Source of the DNA: Bacillota bacterium
Lineage (GTDB): Bacteria > Bacillota > Clostridia > Lachnospirales > Lachnospiraceae
Direction of reading: 5' to 3'
DNA: 10,246 bases
Assembly (NCBI GenBank): GCA_023435505.1
Contig: JAEYRR010000094.1
Coordinates: 1 to 10,246 of the forward strand
The notes under the pieces were generated by a model. It saw only the letters and a program-made list of their open reading frames with translations, ran no database searches and was not told the DNA's origin. A program made the position numbers and the translations under genes. This document shows, piece by piece, positions 7,188 to 10,246 of this stretch. Numbering within the stretch: position 1 is the first letter of the stretch; each line of letters starts with the position of its first letter.

Positions 7188-7192
7188 TCACC
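7188..7192 (-). promoter_or_regulatory. Ribosome binding site deciding the NlpC/P60 start
   Basis: GGTGA on the minus strand, matching the 16S tail UCACC, lies 5 bases upstream of the ATG at 7182. It falls inside the coding stretch that would be used from the alternative ATG at 7194, which has no such box. Confidence 0.5.
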
Positions 7193-7232
7193 ATTTTAAG
7201 TTTTTTATGCTTCGTTTTCCGGTTACCTGTCC

Positions 7233-7261
7233 ATTATATCAGATTATTGAAAAATTATACC
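7233..7261 (-). promoter_or_regulatory. Extended -10 promoter of the NlpC/P60 gene
   Basis: On the minus strand TGATATAAT gives a perfect -10 (7233-7238) with an upstream TG. The -35 position (7256-7261) reads GGTATA, far from consensus, and lies inside an arm of the inverted repeat at 7255-7290. Transcription would start near 7226, about 44 bases before the preferred start. Confidence 0.6.
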
Positions 7262-7290
7262 TGGAAATGTATGGTATAACCCAGGTATAA
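7255..7290. repeat. Perfect 10-base inverted repeat over the -35 region, likely operator
   Basis: TTATACCTGG (7255-7264) and CCAGGTATAA (7281-7290) are exact inverted copies around a 16-base centre. The centre carries a further GGTATAA (7273-7279), making three copies of this heptamer in 36 bases. One arm covers the -35 position of the NlpC/P60 promoter. It lies in the gap shared with the divergent acetyltransferase gene. Confidence 0.55.
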
Positions 7291-7318
7291 AGCATATTAA
7301 TCTTTTTTTCTAAGCACA

Positions 7319-7347
7319 TTGCAGAATTTCCAAATTTATACTATACT
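7319..7347 (+). promoter_or_regulatory. Predicted promoter of the acetyltransferase gene
   Basis: TATACT (7342-7347) is a good -10; 17 bases before it TTGCAG (7319-7324) is a weak -35. Transcription would start near 7354. That places the start downstream of the TTG codon at 7319 and supports the ATG at 7400 as the real gene start. Confidence 0.5.
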
Positions 7348-7355
7348 AAAAATGC

Positions 7356-7369
7356 TTGTATTAATACAA
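7356..7369. repeat. Perfect 14-base palindrome in the acetyltransferase leader
   Basis: TTGTATTAATACAA equals its own reverse complement. It lies 2-3 bases after the predicted transcript start, a typical place for a repressor site. Confidence 0.45.
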
Positions 7370-7399
7370 CGATATGTTGACATTGGGAGTGAGTTCAGA

Positions 7400-7981
7400 A
7401 TGAATGAAGCGAAACTATTTAACCGTTTTCCGGAATTGATTTCCCCTGATTTAATCCTTCGCCAGATTACTACAAAGAACCTTGAGGATTTATATGAGAT
7501 ATGCAGTAACGATAACCTTTATATATACAGACCTTCACAAGCCAAGAAAAATTATGCACTAGTATATAATCTGATCACCCAGTACCAAAGAGATTACGCC
7601 AAACAAAAATCCATGGTAATCGGAATCTATTTAAGGAGCGCAACTAATAAACTGGTGGGTTTTGTGGAGGTCTATAATTTCGATAAAATAATCAATATGG
7701 TCAATATTGGATATGTTCTTAATGATAAATATTGGGGCCAGGGAATTGCTACAAAAGCAGTTCATATGACAATATCTTACCTATTTCGAGTAGGTGGTCT
7801 GAATCGTATTCAAGCTTTTGTAGTAAGTGAGAATATCCGATCCAGACATGTCCTGCTTCGCAACCATTTCACCCATGAGGGAACCCTTAGACAGGGAATA
7901 CACTGGCCTGAAAAAGGGGTAATTGACATTGAATTATTTGCTATACTTCACTGTGATTATGTGGAAGAATGCTATCTTTAA
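7400..7981 (+). CDS. GNAT-family N-acetyltransferase, RimJ/RimL-like
   Basis: 193-residue cytoplasmic acetyltransferase that should use acetyl-CoA to modify an amino group; the substrate is not readable. The fold markers are in the usual order: LILRQITTKNLEDLYEI (18-34), central strand KLVGFVEVYN (84-93), then IGYVLNDKYWGQGIATKAV (103-121) containing the acetyl-CoA pyrophosphate loop QGIAT. Next come LNRIQAFVVSENIRSRHVL (134-152) and HEGTLRQ (159-165), typical of the RimJ/RimL branch. The frame is open back to a TTG at 7319, but the predicted promoter lies over that stretch. The ATG at 7400 has GGGAG 10 bases upstream, slightly far. The stop codon overlaps that of the convergent gene by 4 bases, with no terminator between. 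Confidence 0.88.
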   Translation: MNEAKLFNRFPELISPDLILRQITTKNLEDLYEICSNDNLYIYRPSQAKKNYALVYNLITQYQRDYAKQKSMVIGIYLRSATNKLVGFVEVYNFDKIINMVNIGYVLNDKYWGQGIATKAVHMTISYLFRVGGLNRIQAFVVSENIRSRHVLLRNHFTHEGTLRQGIHWPEKGVIDIELFAILHCDYVEECYL

Positions 7982-9057
7982 TGTATTCTACTCCACTGAG
8001 AATTACTCTGCATGGTGTCCCACTCAATGGCTTGTGTATATCGATAGGTTTTTGGCCAGATTCGAAATATAGATTTCTTTCCCAACATGAATTTGGCTAA
8101 TAACCCTTCTGTCCGAGGAGCCCATCCCTCCTTAGGGTGTATTCTAAGAAAGGTACGTTTTCTTGTACGTTTATATTCATAACTTCCTTTTAAGCTTCCA
8201 ATTTCAGGTCGTCCTATCACTATAAACTGTCCTTGGACATACATATCATAGTCACCACATAGGTACATTCCTCTATCAAAGCGAATCTCCAACCGATGGA
8301 CTCCATCCTCATATTCAATAGCTGTCAGACCCATTTCTCCTTCCTTTTCCTCAAAGAAATAGGTAGTGTTCCCATGAATATACGCATTGTTCTCATCAAG
8401 CTCTACCTTTTCCAAAGTCTCCTTTTGAGCTTTCGCAAAATCCAGTAACACAGCATCCATAGCATATCTGACATATTCTCTTTTTTGCCGTTCTTTTATC
8501 CCAAAGGCCGGAAATGGATCTAATATCTTAGACTCCCCATCTATTAAGACGTGAATGGCGGTCTTTTTCTTTCTTACAAAATCAAACTGATAGAGCAGAT
8601 ACATAGGGAAGCAATCCGGTTTCTCAGCACCCCATCCCACAGGTGCTAATAGACTCATAGGGCTGGTCTTTTTATCAGTGTGCTCCTTAATATGTATTTC
8701 GATTTTTCTTCCCAGCTTATCTGTAAACTCAAAATGGGTAAAGAATCCATCCTCACCATACTCTAATGCTGTATTATTGATCTCTACCCTATGATAATCT
8801 CCTAAGCCTTTTTCTACTATGTTAATATGTTCCTCCATTACTACCTTAAGTTCATGACTATCATAAATATCTATATATTGATCCATACGATAAGCTAATA
8901 CGCGATAACCCCTGCCATATGGCTCTCCATCAAAATATTGTAACTCAAAGCCCTTGTATAAGCTATCTGGTTGCTTCTCCATGTTCACTAGTACTAGTTT
9001 TGTAATTGGTATTCTTCTTAAGGTAAAAGGCAAAACAGCCTGTCTACTTTTTGTCAA
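7978..9057 (-). CDS. Conserved-looking hypothetical protein, 359 residues
   Basis: I do not recognise this protein. It has no signal peptide, membrane span or nucleotide-binding loop, so it is probably cytoplasmic. The sequence alternates short beta-type stretches with charged turns (for example FFTHFEFTDKLGRKIEIHIK near 105-124 and GVHRLEIRFDRGMYLCGDYD near 252-271) and has a basic C-terminal part rich in Arg, Lys and Trp. That suggests a beta-rich barrel or sandwich fold, but this is only an impression. It starts at TTG (9057), supported by GGAGGG 6 bases upstream; the first in-frame ATG would cut off 25 residues. Coding quality, promoter and ribosome site argue for a real gene. It converges on the acetyltransferase, overlapping at the stop codons. 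A functional link to neighbours is not evident. Confidence 0.85.
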   Translation of the reverse strand: MTKSRQAVLPFTLRRIPITKLVLVNMEKQPDSLYKGFELQYFDGEPYGRGYRVLAYRMDQYIDIYDSHELKVVMEEHINIVEKGLGDYHRVEINNTALEYGEDGFFTHFEFTDKLGRKIEIHIKEHTDKKTSPMSLLAPVGWGAEKPDCFPMYLLYQFDFVRKKKTAIHVLIDGESKILDPFPAFGIKERQKREYVRYAMDAVLLDFAKAQKETLEKVELDENNAYIHGNTTYFFEEKEGEMGLTAIEYEDGVHRLEIRFDRGMYLCGDYDMYVQGQFIVIGRPEIGSLKGSYEYKRTRKRTFLRIHPKEGWAPRTEGLLAKFMLGKKSIFRIWPKTYRYTQAIEWDTMQSNSQWSRIH

Positions 9058-9063
9058 TAGAAT

Positions 9064-9069
9064 CCCTCC
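9064..9069 (-). promoter_or_regulatory. Strong ribosome binding site for a TTG start
   Basis: GGAGGG on the minus strand lies 6 bases before TTG at 9055-9057. The next in-frame ATG is 25 codons on and has no comparable box, so TTG is taken as the start. Confidence 0.7.
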
Positions 9070-9102
9070 AATCTGTTCCTATTTTTTATATATATTACTT
9101 CT

Positions 9103-9131
9103 ATTATAACCTATAAGAATGATCTTGGAAT
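9103..9131 (-). promoter_or_regulatory. Predicted promoter of the 359-residue hypothetical gene
   Basis: TATAAT (9103-9108) is a perfect -10 on the minus strand; 17 bases upstream ATTCCA (9126-9131) is a poor -35. The leader would be about 40 bases. No hairpin terminator for the preceding dehydrogenase gene is visible between 9109 and 9170, so some read-through into this gene is possible. Confidence 0.5.
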
Positions 9132-9170
9132 CCTATTGACCTATATTTTACAATTTGTTCATATTTATTT

Positions 9171-10130
9171 TTAGTCCCAGATTAAGTTGCGTACTCTACC
9201 CTTATTGAACGCTTCAATTGTCATACATACCTCATCTACCACAGTCTGTCTGGCTTCTTTGCTGGCCCAGGCAATATGGGGAGTAATAAACAGACGGTTG
9301 CTATCCTGTATAGATAAAAATGGATGATCTGCCGGCATTGGCTCCTCAGTGATTACATCTAAGGCTGCTGCTGCAATCTTTTGTTCCTTTATTGCATCGC
9401 AAAGGGCAACATCCTCTACAATGGCGCCTCTTCCGGCATTTACTAAGATTGCGCTTGTTTTCATCTTATCAAAGGCTTCCTTATTAAATAATCCCTTACT
9501 CTGCTCTGTCAACGGTGCATGGATACTGATTACATCAGAACGTGTAAGAAGCTCATCAAAACTTACCCTTTCATAATCCGGACAAGAATTCTTCCCACTG
9601 GTAGAATAATAGATTACCTTCGCACCAAAAGCCTCTGCCACCTTTGCAACCTGTTTACCAATGGCACCAAGTCCACAGATTCCGTAGGTCTTTCCGGCAA
9701 GCTGTGTAAATTTGTGACTCATATAGGTCTGTTTTTTGTGCTGCACATACTGGCCTTCCTTCACGTAATCATCAAAGAAGCGAAGATGCTCCATAACATA
9801 AAATAACATAGCAAAGGTATGCTGGCAGACAGAATGGGTAGAATAATCCCTTACATTGGTTACCGGAATTCCTCTTTGCTTCATGTATTCCTGATCAATT
9901 GGATTCACTCCAGTTGCAGTCACACAGACTAATTTAAGATTTTTTATGTCCTTTAGAGTCCCTTCCTCCATTGGACTTCTATTAATTAAAGCAATATCTG
10001 CATCCTGTAATCGAGGTCCAATATCTTCGTATTTAGTATTGCCGTAATAGATAACCTCTCCTAATTGTTCTAACCTGTCAAAGGAGATATCATCTCCTAG
10101 CACAGTTTTTTCTAACACTACAATTTTCAT
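9171..10130 (-). CDS. NAD(P)-dependent D-2-hydroxyacid dehydrogenase, glycerate dehydrogenase-like
   Basis: Reversible 2-oxoacid/D-2-hydroxyacid oxidoreductase. Numbered from the TTG at 10133 (320 residues, normal length): substrate-domain marks TATGVNPID (72-80) and VTNVRDYSTHSVCQHTFAML (91-110). The Rossmann loop is GLGAIG (154-159). The catalytic trio is R235 in NAGRG, E264 in ITEEP and H286 in PHIAWA. The overall look is closest to clostridial glycerate dehydrogenase/hydroxypyruvate reductase, but substrate cannot be fixed from sequence. After the second strand it reads YYSTSGKN (175-182), without the acidic residue that normally selects NAD, so NADP use is possible. ATG at 10130 (9 bases from AGGAGG) is preferred over TTG at 10133 (6 bases); the choice is open. 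Single gene with its own promoter. Confidence 0.92.
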   Translation of the reverse strand: MKIVVLEKTVLGDDISFDRLEQLGEVIYYGNTKYEDIGPRLQDADIALINRSPMEEGTLKDIKNLKLVCVTATGVNPIDQEYMKQRGIPVTNVRDYSTHSVCQHTFAMLFYVMEHLRFFDDYVKEGQYVQHKKQTYMSHKFTQLAGKTYGICGLGAIGKQVAKVAEAFGAKVIYYSTSGKNSCPDYERVSFDELLTRSDVISIHAPLTEQSKGLFNKEAFDKMKTSAILVNAGRGAIVEDVALCDAIKEQKIAAAALDVITEEPMPADHPFLSIQDSNRLFITPHIAWASKEARQTVVDEVCMTIEAFNKGRVRNLIWD

Positions 10131-10203
10131 CAAGTATGTCCTCCTAAAAAGTTATATACGTGTCTCTCCCAAAACTTCTACCAAGTAGACATTAGTTTCG
10201 ATT

Positions 10204-10233
10204 ATTATAATCTATATACTAATATTCTTTCAA
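10204..10233 (-). promoter_or_regulatory. Predicted promoter of the dehydrogenase gene
   Basis: TTGAAA (10228-10233) and TATAAT (10204-10209) on the minus strand, 18 bases apart. Transcription would start near 10197, giving a leader of about 65 bases that ends in an AGGAGGA ribosome site (10139-10145). A 13-base palindrome, GATTAT-T-ATAATC (10200-10212), overlaps the -10, but in DNA this AT-rich it may be chance. Confidence 0.6.
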
Positions 10234-10246
10234 TACTATTAAACAC

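Noticed and set aside
7377..7382. TTGACA before the acetyltransferase start read as a -35 box
   Set aside because: A -10 would have to lie inside the coding region at about 7400 and none is present.
7319..7399. TTG start at 7319 for the acetyltransferase
   Set aside because: The codon lies within the predicted -35 box and the first 27 residues do not fit the GNAT fold; the ATG at 7400 starts right before the first domain strand.
9110..9144. Three CCTAT copies between the dehydrogenase and hypothetical genes
   Set aside because: Five-base words at irregular spacing (22 and 8 bases) with no conserved flanks do not make a repeat array.
9349..9806. Two plus-strand open frames inside the dehydrogenase gene
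   Set aside because: They are antisense to a well-conserved gene, overlap each other and encode nothing recognisable.

Overview
The window looks like ordinary chromosome from a low-GC, Gram-positive Firmicute, most likely a clostridium of the Lachnospiraceae type. This rests on AT-rich intergenic DNA, strong Shine-Dalgarno boxes (GGAGG-like), TATAAT-type promoters, a lipoprotein with a Gram-positive style signal, and an SH3-NlpC/P60 cell-wall hydrolase. The family-level assignment is inference. No rRNA, tRNA, insertion sequence, CRISPR array or phage gene was seen.

Layout from left to right. Positions 1-1797 (minus) hold a PP2C phosphatase gene followed 14 bases later by a membrane Ser/Thr kinase gene that runs off the left edge. 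The two form an operon with a clear promoter at 1829-1857. Positions 1930-4029 (minus) encode a large lipoprotein with a beta-propeller-like front half and an HExxH zinc-peptidase-like back half, ended by its own terminator. Positions 4231-4899 (minus) encode a protein that aligns with TtcA-type PP-loop tRNA thiolases but has lost the PP-loop, the CxxC and the HHxDD-type motif. Positions 5202-6134 (plus) are a stand-alone carbamate kinase with unusual residues in two conserved loops. It converges on a secreted SH3-SH3-NlpC/P60 endopeptidase gene (6211-7182, minus) across a long two-way terminator. A GNAT acetyltransferase (7400-7981, plus) is divergent from the hydrolase and overlaps by 4 bases the stop codon of an unrecognised 359-residue protein (7978-9057, minus, TTG start). 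The window ends with a D-2-hydroxyacid dehydrogenase (9171-10130, minus).

Apart from the phosphatase-kinase pair, the genes appear to be single transcription units with their own promoters, and I see no pathway linking them. The phosphatase, kinase, lipoprotein and NlpC/P60 protein could all touch envelope signalling or remodelling, but only the phosphatase-kinase link is supported by operon structure. The least ordinary items are the degenerate TtcA-like protein, the propeller-metallopeptidase lipoprotein, the loop substitutions in carbamate kinase, and several inverted repeats placed on or near promoters.
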